From an uncultured Erysipelotrichaceae bacterium (GTDB taxonomy: Bacteria > Bacillota_I > Bacilli_A > Erysipelotrichales > Erysipelotrichaceae), in NCBI GenBank assembly GCA_947167125.1, contig CAMVGT010000004.1, positions 20,456 through 84,455 of the forward strand: a stretch of 64,000 nt of DNA, given 5' to 3'. The notes below the pieces were generated by a model. The model had not been told where the DNA came from. It did no database searches and was given only the letters and a program-made list of their open reading frames with translations. How positions within the stretch are numbered: the stretch's first letter is position 1; each line of letters begins with the position of its first letter. This document shows, one piece after another, positions 1 to 7,518 of the stretch. Position numbers and translations under genes: made by a program.

Positions 1-417
1 ACAGAAGCCGCAGAGAAACTGTATGATGCTGAAAAAGGATTCTTCATCAGCGGGGAAAACGGACAGATTTCATGGGCTTCGCAGATCTGGATGATTCTGG
101 CAGGAGTGACAGACAAAGATACGGCTGAAGATATCCTGAACCGTCTGCCTTCTGAAGAAAATGCTGTGAAAATGAACAGTCCCTATGCATATCATCATTA
201 CATTCAGGCATTGATTGATACCGGCATGAAGGAAGAAGCCTACAGGGCAATGCATGCATACTGGGGCGGCATGATTGCGCAGGGCGCAGATACATTCTGG
301 GAACTGTACAATCCGGAAGACCCGTATGTATCTCCATACGGCGGCCTCATTGTTCACAGTTTCTGCCATGCATGGAGCTGCACACCTGCATATTTCCTGA
401 GAAAGTATTATTACTGA
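1..417 (+). CDS. C-terminal part of a GH78-like alpha-L-rhamnosidase (5' end outside window)
   Basis: The reading frame is open from base 1 and encodes the last 138 residues of a larger protein. The tail contains WGGMIAQGADTFWELY and YGGLIVHSFCHAWSCTPAYFL, the pattern that ends the (alpha/alpha)6 barrel and leads into the C-terminal beta domain of bacterial alpha-L-rhamnosidases and related six-hairpin glycosidases. Such enzymes release terminal rhamnose from plant or microbial glycans. This fits the rhamnose catabolic operon about 14 kb downstream, although that operon is separate. Catalytic residues lie upstream of the window, so substrate specificity cannot be judged. A rho-independent terminator follows directly. 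Confidence 0.75.
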   Translation, partial: TEAAEKLYDAEKGFFISGENGQISWASQIWMILAGVTDKDTAEDILNRLPSEENAVKMNSPYAYHHYIQALIDTGMKEEAYRAMHAYWGGMIAQGADTFWELYNPEDPYVSPYGGLIVHSFCHAWSCTPAYFLRKYYY

Positions 418-425
418 AATGATTG

Positions 426-459
426 ACTCCGCACATTATACTGCGGAGTTTTTCTTTTC
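426..459 (+). terminator. Rho-independent terminator after the rhamnosidase-like gene
   Basis: Eight-base stem (426-433 with 442-449), an eight-base loop, then a T-rich run. It lies 9 bases after the stop codon. Confidence 0.85.
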
Positions 460-499
460 GCTGATGGATGATACCATAGAAACAGGAAGGTAAATATGG

Positions 500-1456
500 A
501 TGAAAGCATATCGTTTTAAAATCACACTGAAAGGCAGCCATCCTCCGGTCTGGAGAAGAATCATTGTGCCGGCTACTGCGGGTTTTGATGAATTTTCCAA
601 AATGATTCAGGATCTGTTCGGTTTTGAAGGATATCATCTGGCGGAATTCAGATTCCCCGGCCTGAACAGGACAATGTGGGAAATGCAGAATGAAGACAGC
701 TGGGATTCGCATCTGATCATGGGCAGACACTGTCTCGAGGAGTTTGAGGAATATACAAAGTTCACCTATACCTATGATTTCGGGGATGACTGGGAGTTTT
801 CAATCCAGCAGGAAGAGATCATGGAATACTATGCATTCAACTACCCGACACTTTTAAAGCATAAGGGCGACAACCTGATTGAGGATGTCGGAGGTGTCTG
901 GGGCTATCAGGAGATCCGCAGGGCATGGGCAGATCCGAAAGCGGATGTTGAAGAATTTCTGATGGAAATGGCAGGCGAGGAAGATCTGCATCGCTTTGAA
1001 CCGGAATCGGCACAGTCCATGCTTGAATTCTACATGTTCCCGGACACATTCACGCCGGATGAAACTGCGGATGAAGAAGACGATGACGATGAGGAAGAGC
1101 CGGATGGCTGGCGCGATGATGTTTTTTCGCAGCTGGAGCGGATGATGGCAGGATATGACCCGGAAGACGGACCGGATGAATATCCCGATGCAGAAGAAGA
1201 TGTTGATGATGATATAACAGTTCTGAATGCGGTTCAGGAAATTCTGGAACGGAAGAGGCTTCCGGAAAATTTCAATGAACTTGCCGGGGTCATAGCTCTG
1301 GTTCAGCTGCAGGCGCTCACAGAAGCCGCAGTCAGAGTTTCAGACGCATACGGCATTCCGATTGAAGATCTGATTGTGAAAATTGCGGAGTCAAATGAAG
1401 AAATGGAAGCCATTAAATGGTTTCATGATGAGTCAAAGAATCAGGGAATGAGCTGA
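500..1456 (+). CDS. Plasmid pRiA4b ORF-3 family protein
   Basis: A 318-residue soluble protein. The N-terminus (MKAYRFKITLKG, then PPVWRRI) and the stretch YTYDFGDDWEF around residue 95 are the signature of the pRiA4b ORF-3 domain, a small fold named after an Agrobacterium plasmid gene and common on bacterial chromosomes. Its biochemical role is unknown. After residue about 190 there is a very acidic linker (a run of D and E) followed by a helical C-terminal region of about 90 residues that is not part of the core domain. The start at 500 is supported by AGGAAGG nine bases upstream; an ATG at 496 is in another frame. The gene is monocistronic, with terminators on both sides. Confidence 0.8.
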   Translation: MKAYRFKITLKGSHPPVWRRIIVPATAGFDEFSKMIQDLFGFEGYHLAEFRFPGLNRTMWEMQNEDSWDSHLIMGRHCLEEFEEYTKFTYTYDFGDDWEFSIQQEEIMEYYAFNYPTLLKHKGDNLIEDVGGVWGYQEIRRAWADPKADVEEFLMEMAGEEDLHRFEPESAQSMLEFYMFPDTFTPDETADEEDDDDEEEPDGWRDDVFSQLERMMAGYDPEDGPDEYPDAEEDVDDDITVLNAVQEILERKRLPENFNELAGVIALVQLQALTEAAVRVSDAYGIPIEDLIVKIAESNEEMEAIKWFHDESKNQGMS

Positions 1457-1468
1457 TCAGGAAAAATG

Positions 1469-1512
1469 AAAATCCGGATTTCTGCGGATGGTGCAGAAAC
1501 CCGGATTTTTTC
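1469..1512. terminator. Bidirectional terminator between convergent genes
   Basis: A 17-base stem (1469-1485 with 1493-1509, one mismatch) flanked by A-rich and T-rich runs, so it can end transcription from both the pRiA4b-like gene and the GcvT-like gene. Confidence 0.85.
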
Positions 1513-1528
1513 AATGCCTGATAAAGGA

Positions 1529-2563
1529 TCAGCGGTTCAGCCAGTTCTTTTCGGTAATGACACACTTTGTGCCGTGAATAGTGATGTGATCGCCGATATG
1601 CAGTTTGTCTTTTTTGGCAAGAATATAGCCGATGTTGAGATTGTTTACATAGGAATAGACAAGCTTGGAAACTCTGCCGACTTCCTCTTCCTCGCCATCG
1701 ATATAAACCGGTTCGCCCGGTCCGCCGTACTGCTTGGAGCGGATATAGAAGTCTTCATTTTCATCGCAGACTTCAAAGCCGACCATTTCTCTTTCCGGAC
1801 CGTTTTCTTTGATTTTCAGCAATGCGTCCTTGCCGATGAAATCCTTGTCCCAGTTGATATTCTTTTCAAGACCGACTTCAAACGGATTGGTGCGGTTGAG
1901 ATCGCGCATGTAATAGAAACCGGCTTCGGTCGGAAGGGTCCATGCGAATACCTGGAATTCCGTGATTTCCTTTCCGCCTGCTTCCTTGACTGCCGCATCG
2001 ATGACTTCCTGAATTGCATCAGCATCATCCGCTGCGCAGTATACTTCATATCCGAATTTTTCACCGGTGAAGCCGCCGCGGTTGAGAATGACATCAATGC
2101 CGTTGATGACGGAAGATTTGTTCATGAAGAATTTCATGTCATCCACGCCGCCTTCAGCGATTTTGTTCATGACATCTTTGGACTTGGGTCCCTGAATCGA
2201 GAACATATGCCAGTCTTCGGTGATCTCATATGTTTCCACATCATAGTTTTCACTGTGTTCATAGAACCAGTCATCGGTTTTGGTGCCGTAAAGGGTGGAT
2301 ACCCAGTATTTCTCTTCATCCATGCGCATGATGACAACGTCATCCAGGATTTCTCCTTTTTCATTCAGCATGGTTGTATAGCGGTCTCTGCCGACTTTCA
2401 GATTGGAGATGTTATTGGGATAGAGGTAATCCAGGAACTCACATGCCTGCGGACCGGTGACTTCCATGATCTGGTGGGTGAAGAGATAATAGCCGACACA
2501 TTCTCTGACAGCCATGTGCTCAGCCCGTTTCCATTCATCATATTTGAATATATTCTTATTCAT
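1529..2563 (-). CDS. GcvT-family aminomethyltransferase-like protein (folate-dependent)
   Basis: A 344-residue protein of the GcvT fold. It has the N-terminal YLFTHQIMEVTGPQACEFLDYL region, FSIQGPKS at about residue 120, the RGGFTGEKFGYEVY motif at about 163-176 that packs against tetrahydrofolate in this family, and a C-terminal barrel (GRVSKLVYSY, NIGYILA). GcvT itself takes the methylene carbon of glycine, but this genome segment has no gcvH or gcvP. GcvT homologues outside the glycine system move methyl groups from other substrates to folate, for example aryl O-demethylases and DMSP demethylase. It is the last gene of a three-gene operon with a Cys-rich protein and an SDR. I infer a demethylation or C1-transfer step; the substrate is unknown. 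The start is supported by GGGAGA upstream. Confidence 0.75.
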   Translation of the reverse strand: MNKNIFKYDEWKRAEHMAVRECVGYYLFTHQIMEVTGPQACEFLDYLYPNNISNLKVGRDRYTTMLNEKGEILDDVVIMRMDEEKYWVSTLYGTKTDDWFYEHSENYDVETYEITEDWHMFSIQGPKSKDVMNKIAEGGVDDMKFFMNKSSVINGIDVILNRGGFTGEKFGYEVYCAADDADAIQEVIDAAVKEAGGKEITEFQVFAWTLPTEAGFYYMRDLNRTNPFEVGLEKNINWDKDFIGKDALLKIKENGPEREMVGFEVCDENEDFYIRSKQYGGPGEPVYIDGEEEEVGRVSKLVYSYVNNLNIGYILAKKDKLHIGDHITIHGTKCVITEKNWLNR

Positions 2564-2574
2564 ACGAGTCTCCC

Positions 2575-3804
2575 TTACATGAATTTATCGATCTTCTTCG
2601 CGATTTTGATTCTCATCTTTCCCTTCGGAGAATCTTCTTCCCAGACCGACCACTGCGCGTTGACAAGCGTCTTGACCATGCCCTGCCACATGTAGAGATG
2701 TGCTTCAACCAGTGACTGGCAGCCGGTAATGGCAAGTCCGCCTCTGTCGATCACATAGATGACTTCATTTTCATTGAATGCTTCAATCTCATATCTGCAT
2801 ACAAGGGACTGCAGCAGCATTTCAATCAGACCGCCGAGGATTCTTCCGTCCTCCTTGATGGAATCAGGAACGCCAAGCCATTCGCGGCAGGCTTTGATTG
2901 CATAGCGCTCACCGAACATGGCTTTTCCGGCCGCTTCCAGGACGCACTTCTTGATCCATTCAGCCTGCTGTTCAGTTGTATATCCCAGACGGACAGCGTT
3001 TGCGATTGCAGGTAAGAGATAGAGGGAAGCAGCTGTGGAAAGGTTGATCATCTGGTTGGAGGAATCCGTTTCGTTGTTGGTGCCGTTGACAAAGCGGTAG
3101 TCACATTCTTCACGGAACATCATCGGTTCATCGACGCAGTCTTCCTCTTCCGTATATTTTTTATATTCGTCGGAAACAGCCGGACCGAAGGATTCCCAGA
3201 GTTCATGGGCAGGAGCAGGATATTTTTCTCTGCTTTCGGCAATGATGCGGCAGTGTCTGTCGCCGCAGCCTTTTGCCTCAACCATCATGTAGTCCAGTTT
3301 CTTTCCTTTTCTGTGGCGGGATTCAGTCGCGTCAGCCTGACCCTGCAGGGACATGGTTGTCGCACGGCAGAGTTCCGATCCGCAGATGTCCCAGTCGCAG
3401 ACATCCAGTTCCTTTTCGCAGCGGTATGTACCGAAGTCCTGGCATCTGCCGCACATCAGCAGGGCGTCATCGCCTTTATCGCCGATCAGAGCGCCGGGAT
3501 AGGAACCGCACATGAACGGATGAATGCCGAAGCCGTCATCATTCGGATAATTCATGCCGGTATACAGAAGTCTTCCATATGCTTCCTTGCACATTTCGGA
3601 AGCTCTGGTCGCATAGTCGGGAATGATGATTCTGTATGCCTGGCCAACAGCAGCGCTCAATACTGCTTCAAATCTTGATGCATAATGCAGGGCATCCTTG
3701 TAGGAAAGCAGTCTGTTCCAGGGGGACTGCACTGCATTGTATTTTGTAAAACCGGCATCGTTGCCGGAATCGGCAGGAATTCTTTCATTGATTTTCTTTG
3801 TCAT
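2575..3804 (-). CDS. Unknown protein with a Cys-rich 4VR-like segment, middle gene of a C1-type operon
   Basis: A 409-residue soluble protein that I do not firmly recognise. Visible features are CGRCQDFGTYRCEKELDVCDWDICG at about 118-142 and VEAKGCGDRHCRIIAE at about 177-192. The latter resembles the GxGDxxCRF pattern near the end of V4R/4VR-like and L-2-amino-thiazoline-4-carboxylate hydrolase-like domains; this is a resemblance only. The second half is largely helical (residues 255-340), suggesting two domains. It starts 3 bases after the upstream SDR gene and ends 11 bases before the GcvT-like gene, so the three are surely co-transcribed and probably act on one substrate. No signal peptide or membrane segment is seen. 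Confidence 0.5.
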   Translation of the reverse strand: MTKKINERIPADSGNDAGFTKYNAVQSPWNRLLSYKDALHYASRFEAVLSAAVGQAYRIIIPDYATRASEMCKEAYGRLLYTGMNYPNDDGFGIHPFMCGSYPGALIGDKGDDALLMCGRCQDFGTYRCEKELDVCDWDICGSELCRATTMSLQGQADATESRHRKGKKLDYMMVEAKGCGDRHCRIIAESREKYPAPAHELWESFGPAVSDEYKKYTEEEDCVDEPMMFREECDYRFVNGTNNETDSSNQMINLSTAASLYLLPAIANAVRLGYTTEQQAEWIKKCVLEAAGKAMFGERYAIKACREWLGVPDSIKEDGRILGGLIEMLLQSLVCRYEIEAFNENEVIYVIDRGGLAITGCQSLVEAHLYMWQGMVKTLVNAQWSVWEEDSPKGKMRIKIAKKIDKFM

Positions 3805-3807
3805 TAT

Positions 3808-4716
3808 TTACTCCTCCTCAGGCGGATACTGGTCGATTGCCGGCTGATAGCTGACAATATTATGGGTCGCTCCGCCGTCGACCATTACAACTTCTCCGGT
3901 AATGCCGTCGGCCATCGGTGTGCAGAATGCATAGGCCGTAATGCCGATCTGGTCAACTTCCATCTGACCGTCTGTCTGCCAGACCATCAGCTCATCATAG
4001 AATTCATCCTGCTGCTCTTCCGTCAGGCTTTCGCTGGCAAGGTTGCCTGCGGATCCCGGGGTAACCATTCCGCCCGGGGCAATGGAGTTGACCATGATGC
4101 CGAAGCGCTTGAGTTCCTTTGCGGTTTCCACAGTCAGACCCATGATCGCGGCTTTGGAGGAAGCGTAATGCGGATAGCCTCCGAATACCGGATAGGGCAT
4201 CACAGGGCAGTTGGAGGAAATCAGAACGATCTTTCCCTTCACGCCGTTTTCCTTCATATAGCGGCTGACATACTTGATGCCGTAGAAAGCGCCGTATACA
4301 TTGACTTCAAATACTTTTTTCAGATCCTCCTGCGGCAGGTCATAGATTTTTGCGTAGTTCCATGTGGCGGCGCAGTTGACATAAATATCGACCGAGCCGT
4401 AGGTTTCCACAGTTGTATTGACCAGACGTTCCATCTCTTCCTCTTTGGAAACATCTGTGGTGCAGAAGGATACGGAACCGGCAAATCCCTGTTCTTCCAG
4501 AAGCGGGATCGCGGTTTCTTTTTCCAGCTGCGAGTAGGAAGCGATCATGACCTTCGCGCCGCCCTGCAGCAGACGCAGTGTAATGTCAAAACCAAGTCCG
4601 GAAGAACCGCCGGTAACGATTGCGGTCTTTCCTTTGACTGAGAACATGTCCGCCATCGGACGTGCTTTGCGGATGTAGCCTTCCAGCATGGATTTATCGC
4701 CGGGTGTAAATGGCAT
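3808..4716 (-). CDS. SDR-family NAD(P)-dependent oxidoreductase
   Basis: A 302-residue classical short-chain dehydrogenase. The nucleotide-binding motif TGGSSGLG is at 35-42, the NAG-like segment is VNCAA at 113-117, catalytic Ser168 is in ISSN, and Tyr184 and Lys188 form YASSK; Asn139 completes the tetrad. The N-terminal 25 residues form an extension before the Rossmann fold. It would oxidise or reduce an alcohol/ketone substrate. It is the first gene of the three-gene operon and faces a PucR-type regulator. A strong AAGGAGG ribosome site lies upstream of the ATG at 4716. The substrate is not visible from sequence. Confidence 0.85.
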   Translation of the reverse strand: MPFTPGDKSMLEGYIRKARPMADMFSVKGKTAIVTGGSSGLGFDITLRLLQGGAKVMIASYSQLEKETAIPLLEEQGFAGSVSFCTTDVSKEEEMERLVNTTVETYGSVDIYVNCAATWNYAKIYDLPQEDLKKVFEVNVYGAFYGIKYVSRYMKENGVKGKIVLISSNCPVMPYPVFGGYPHYASSKAAIMGLTVETAKELKRFGIMVNSIAPGGMVTPGSAGNLASESLTEEQQDEFYDELMVWQTDGQMEVDQIGITAYAFCTPMADGITGEVVMVDGGATHNIVSYQPAIDQYPPEEE

Positions 4717-4772
4717 AATGCAATACCTCCTTTTATGTATTGATGATTGGATTGCGCAGTAATTCTGATCTT

Positions 4773-4801
4773 ATTGTATAAGCCGCATACTGCGGCAGAA
4801 A
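4773..4801 (-). promoter_or_regulatory. Predicted promoter of the SDR/unknown/GcvT operon
   Basis: On the minus strand, -10 TACAAT (4773-4778) is 17 bases from a weak -35 TTTCTG (4796-4801). A perfect palindrome fills the spacer. Confidence 0.5.
4782..4796. promoter_or_regulatory. Candidate operator: GCCGCA-TAC-TGCGGC
   Basis: Perfect inverted repeat with 6-base arms and a 3-base centre, lying between the -35 and -10 of the operon promoter. This position suits a repressor or a DNA-bending activator. The divergent PucR-type regulator is the obvious candidate protein. Confidence 0.5.
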
Positions 4802-4870
4802 GTCGATGAAATTCGGGTTTTCAGCAGTACTGATCCGACTGTTTGGCGGTACGTGCTGACGGCAGGCATG

Positions 4871-4889
4871 ATTGAAAGATCCTTTCAAT
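4871..4889. promoter_or_regulatory. Candidate operator: ATTGAAAG-ATC-CTTTCAAT
   Basis: Perfect inverted repeat with 8-base arms and a 3-base centre in the middle of the divergent intergenic region, about 80 bases upstream of the PucR-type gene promoter. There is no T-run, so it is unlikely to be a terminator. It is probably a regulator binding site. Confidence 0.5.
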
Positions 4890-4945
4890 AAAGGGGATTA
4901 TCAAAACGGGCTGACAATGTGAAGTGAATTTCTTTCTCTGACACC

Positions 4946-4974
4946 TGCAAAATGACGGGTGATATGCATATAAT
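4946..4974 (+). promoter_or_regulatory. Predicted promoter of the PucR-type regulator
   Basis: Perfect -10 TATAAT (4969-4974) with a poor -35 (TGCAAA, 4946-4951) at 17 bases, ending 24 bases before the start codon. Confidence 0.5.
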
Positions 4975-4998
4975 GAAATCAGCAGGACGGGCAATCTT

Positions 4999-6507
4999 AT
5001 GAAACTGAACGCGGATATCATTTATGATTCTCTTTCAAAACAGTACAACGCCGTGATCGGCGGGCCTGTTGTGAAGGAAATGACACTGGGCAGACCGGAA
5101 TTCTATATGGAGGATTCAACGGCTTTTACTGCCGGCCATCTGTATCTTGCGACTGTGGAACATCTTCCCCACAGGCCATCCATTCAAAGAGGAGCAGTTC
5201 TGGTATGCATCGGTGAAAACGCATATCTGAAATATTACCGCGACCGTATGACGGTGATTGTGATCCGCAACAAGGCGGACTTCTTCAAGGCATATCATGC
5301 CCTGCAGGAAATCTTTGACCGCTATGATGAATGGGAAAGAAATCTGTACCGCAATCTGATCGACGGCGCTGATTTTGATACATTCCTGGCTGATTCAAAA
5401 GATATTTTCCGCAATCCGCTCTTCGTTCTGGACCGCTCATTCCGTTCCATTGCCGTAACCGAAGAAAATCCCGACTGGCTTTCTCTGAAAGGGGAATCGC
5501 TGGACCCGGTTTCCTTAAATAAATACATGAATTCCTTTGCCATGATGACAGAGAAAAAAGGCGCTTTCCGGATCAGCCCGGACGGCAATGACACCATCTT
5601 TGTCAATCTGTTTGATAAAGAAGGACAGTATGAAGGCTGCCTGTGCGTGATGGCAAAAGAAGAACCTTTTGCCGCAGGAACGGAAAAACTGGCGGAAGTG
5701 CTGGCGGAAATGCTGGAAAACGCGGCTTCACGCAATCCGGATATGATTCAGGATGAGCAGTCATCAGTCAAAGGTCTGATGATGACACTCATGAATGAAC
5801 TGCCGATTTCCCAGGCACAGCGGATGCTGCTGGGGGCTTCCAACAACAAAGTTCCCTATCTTGCGGTATGCCTGCGCTTTTCTTCGCAGTCCTCCCAGAT
5901 TCCGTCGGGCTATATCTGCGACATGTTTGAAGAAACATTTGCGGATTCCTGTGCTTTTCCCATGGATAACGGCATTGCCGGCTTTATTGCGGTGCAGGAT
6001 GGCAGGCAGATGGAACAGACGGAGAATAAACTGGAAGATTTTGTTTCAGGTCTTTACCTGCAGGCAGGAATCTCCAATGAATTCACCGATCTGTTTGATA
6101 TCAGGATTCACTATTCGCAGGCGGAAAGCGCGCTGGAAAACGGAGATCTGCTGAATCCGGGCAAAAATGTATGCCGCTTTTCCGATTACGCGCTGGCGGA
6201 GATGATCATCAATTCACTCGGCGGAATGCCGGCGGAAGCCTATTTCCCGGCCGGCTTTAAGGAAGTTCTGAAACATGATGCTGTTTCCGGGGTTTCGTAT
6301 CTTGAAACACTGAAAGTATTCCTGGAGGAAAACATGTCATTTTCTTCAGCTGCCAAGCGTTTATATGTCCACCGTTCCACATTGATTGACAGGGTGGAAC
6401 GGATTGAAAAAGAGCTGAAGCTGGATCTTTCCGATCCCGATCAGCGGCTGTTATTGAATATGCTTATCAAAGCGATCGAGCTGGAAAAATCACTCCGTTC
6501 GCAATAA
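4999..6507 (+). CDS. PucR/CdaR-type transcriptional regulator
   Basis: A 502-residue regulator. The C-terminal segment (about residues 437-495), with MSFSSAAKRLYVHRSTLIDRVERIE, is the PucR-type C-terminal helix-turn-helix. It is preceded by a GGDEF-like/PucR middle region and an N-terminal sensor portion (residues 1-240) containing a GAF-like stretch (FVLDRSFRSIAVTEENP). These proteins normally activate adjacent catabolic operons on binding a small ligand. Divergent placement makes the SDR/unknown/GcvT operon its likely target through the palindromes at 4782 and 4871. The ligand is unknown. The ribosome site is weak. A terminator follows immediately. Confidence 0.8.
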   Translation: MKLNADIIYDSLSKQYNAVIGGPVVKEMTLGRPEFYMEDSTAFTAGHLYLATVEHLPHRPSIQRGAVLVCIGENAYLKYYRDRMTVIVIRNKADFFKAYHALQEIFDRYDEWERNLYRNLIDGADFDTFLADSKDIFRNPLFVLDRSFRSIAVTEENPDWLSLKGESLDPVSLNKYMNSFAMMTEKKGAFRISPDGNDTIFVNLFDKEGQYEGCLCVMAKEEPFAAGTEKLAEVLAEMLENAASRNPDMIQDEQSSVKGLMMTLMNELPISQAQRMLLGASNNKVPYLAVCLRFSSQSSQIPSGYICDMFEETFADSCAFPMDNGIAGFIAVQDGRQMEQTENKLEDFVSGLYLQAGISNEFTDLFDIRIHYSQAESALENGDLLNPGKNVCRFSDYALAEMIINSLGGMPAEAYFPAGFKEVLKHDAVSGVSYLETLKVFLEENMSFSSAAKRLYVHRSTLIDRVERIEKELKLDLSDPDQRLLLNMLIKAIELEKSLRSQ

Positions 6508-6533
6508 AAAAAGGTCGTCATGACCTTTTTTCA
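6507..6533. terminator. Bidirectional terminator between convergent genes
   Basis: Nine-base stem AAAAAGGTC / GACCTTTTT with a five-base loop, overlapping the stop codon of the regulator and abutting the end of the small minus-strand gene. Confidence 0.85.
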
Positions 6534-6749
6534 TTAACGGGAGCAGGCTCTGAGATCTCTGTCGAGTTCTTCTGCGTGAGCAGCTACTTCTGCGGATTCA
6601 GGATAGCTCAGCAGCTTGCGGTAGGTAAGTCCGCCGACGAGCTTCATGCGCGGATCTTTTGTGGATCCCGGAGCGTATTTTTCCATAACTTCTCTTCCTT
6701 CCGGCGATCTCATGATGTCTCTGATTTTGGAATCCAATGATAATGCCAT
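6534..6749 (-). CDS. Small conserved protein of unknown function (71 aa)
   Basis: A 71-residue protein starting MALSLDSKIRDIMRSPEGREVMEKYAPG. Start chosen at 6749 because CAGGAGG sits 5 bases upstream; an in-frame ATG 42 bases further out has no ribosome site. The pattern (helix, then EKYAPG, a basic DPRMKLVGG turn and a second helix LTYRKLLSYPES) resembles a small helical module seen alone or appended to glycoside hydrolases in gut Bacillota; I do not know a function. It is a single gene between convergent neighbours. No membrane segment or cysteine pair is visible. Confidence 0.6.
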   Translation of the reverse strand: MALSLDSKIRDIMRSPEGREVMEKYAPGSTKDPRMKLVGGLTYRKLLSYPESAEVAAHAEELDRDLRACSR

Positions 6750-6957
6750 AATTACCTCCTGTATGATTATCTGATCATGGCCGGGGTTCATCCCCGTATC
6801 TTCAGCTTTATAATAATGGTGAACATTTTGAACGCATATCCTATGAATTACTGTTTTTCAGCAGGGGAAAACCAACAAATAAATTGATATCTTTTGTATT
6901 TTTTCTGTAAGAAGGATGAAGAAACAGCGTCATGATGGGTGAAAGGGGGAATGGAAT

Positions 6958-7518
6958 ATGGAGGACAGAGAGATTGTTGAACTGTTCTTTGCGCGCGATG
7001 AACAGGCACTGAAGGAAGTTTCCCGGAAATACGGCTCCTACTGTCACAGCATTGCGGACCATATTCTCGGCAATCATTCAGACGCGCAGGAGTGCGTGAA
7101 TGATACCTGGATAAAGGCATGGAATTCGATCCCTCCGCAGAGACCTGAAAACATGTCTTCATTCCTCGGCAGGATTGCGAGAAACACCGCCCTGGACAGA
7201 TGGAGACATGAAACCAGACAGAAAAGAGGCGGGATGAACTTTGACGCCGTGCTGGATGAACTGGCAGAATGTGTTTCCGGTTCATCCGATCCCGAAGGCG
7301 AAGTCAGCAGGAAACTGCTTGCGGAAGAAATCGGAAAATTCCTGAGGAGCCTTGCAAAAACGGACCGCGTTCTGTTTGTGCTGCGCTATTGGCACGCATA
7401 CAGTATTCCGGAAATTGCTGAAAAGACCGGAATTTCTGAAAACAACATCTCTGTACGCTTAAGCCGCGTCAGAGGAAAACTCAGAACCTATCTGAAGAAA
7501 AGAGGGTATGACTTATGA
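6958..7518 (+). CDS. ECF-type RNA polymerase sigma factor
   Basis: A 186-residue sigma-70 family protein of the extracytoplasmic-function group. Region 2 covers about residues 10-82 (HSDAQECVNDTWIKAWNSIP, then FLGRIARNTALDRWR) and region 4 covers about 118-180, with YSIPEIAEKTGISENNISVRLSRVRGKL as the -35-binding helix-turn-helix. Its stop overlaps the start of the serpin gene by 4 bases (ATGA), so the two are translationally coupled. In Bacillota an ECF gene is usually followed by its anti-sigma factor; here the partner is an anti-sigma-like N-terminus fused to a serpin. GGGGG lies 8 bases upstream of the start. Confidence 0.9.
   Translation: MEDREIVELFFARDEQALKEVSRKYGSYCHSIADHILGNHSDAQECVNDTWIKAWNSIPPQRPENMSSFLGRIARNTALDRWRHETRQKRGGMNFDAVLDELAECVSGSSDPEGEVSRKLLAEEIGKFLRSLAKTDRVLFVLRYWHAYSIPEIAEKTGISENNISVRLSRVRGKLRTYLKKRGYDL

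Noticed and set aside
500..1456. Plasmid or transposon origin of the pRiA4b ORF-3-like gene
   Set aside because: The family name comes from a plasmid but members are common on chromosomes, and no mobile-element signs surround this copy.
1529..2563. Assignment as gcvT of the glycine cleavage system
   Set aside because: No gcvH or gcvP is present and the gene sits in an operon with an SDR and an unknown protein.
1466..2695. A 409-codon open frame antisense to the GcvT-like gene, and similar long antisense frames at 29472-30701, 32544-33839 and 57313-58899
   Set aside because: They lie fully opposite well-supported genes, have no ribosome site and give low-similarity, Cys/His/Phe-rich sequence typical of antisense translation caused by codon bias.
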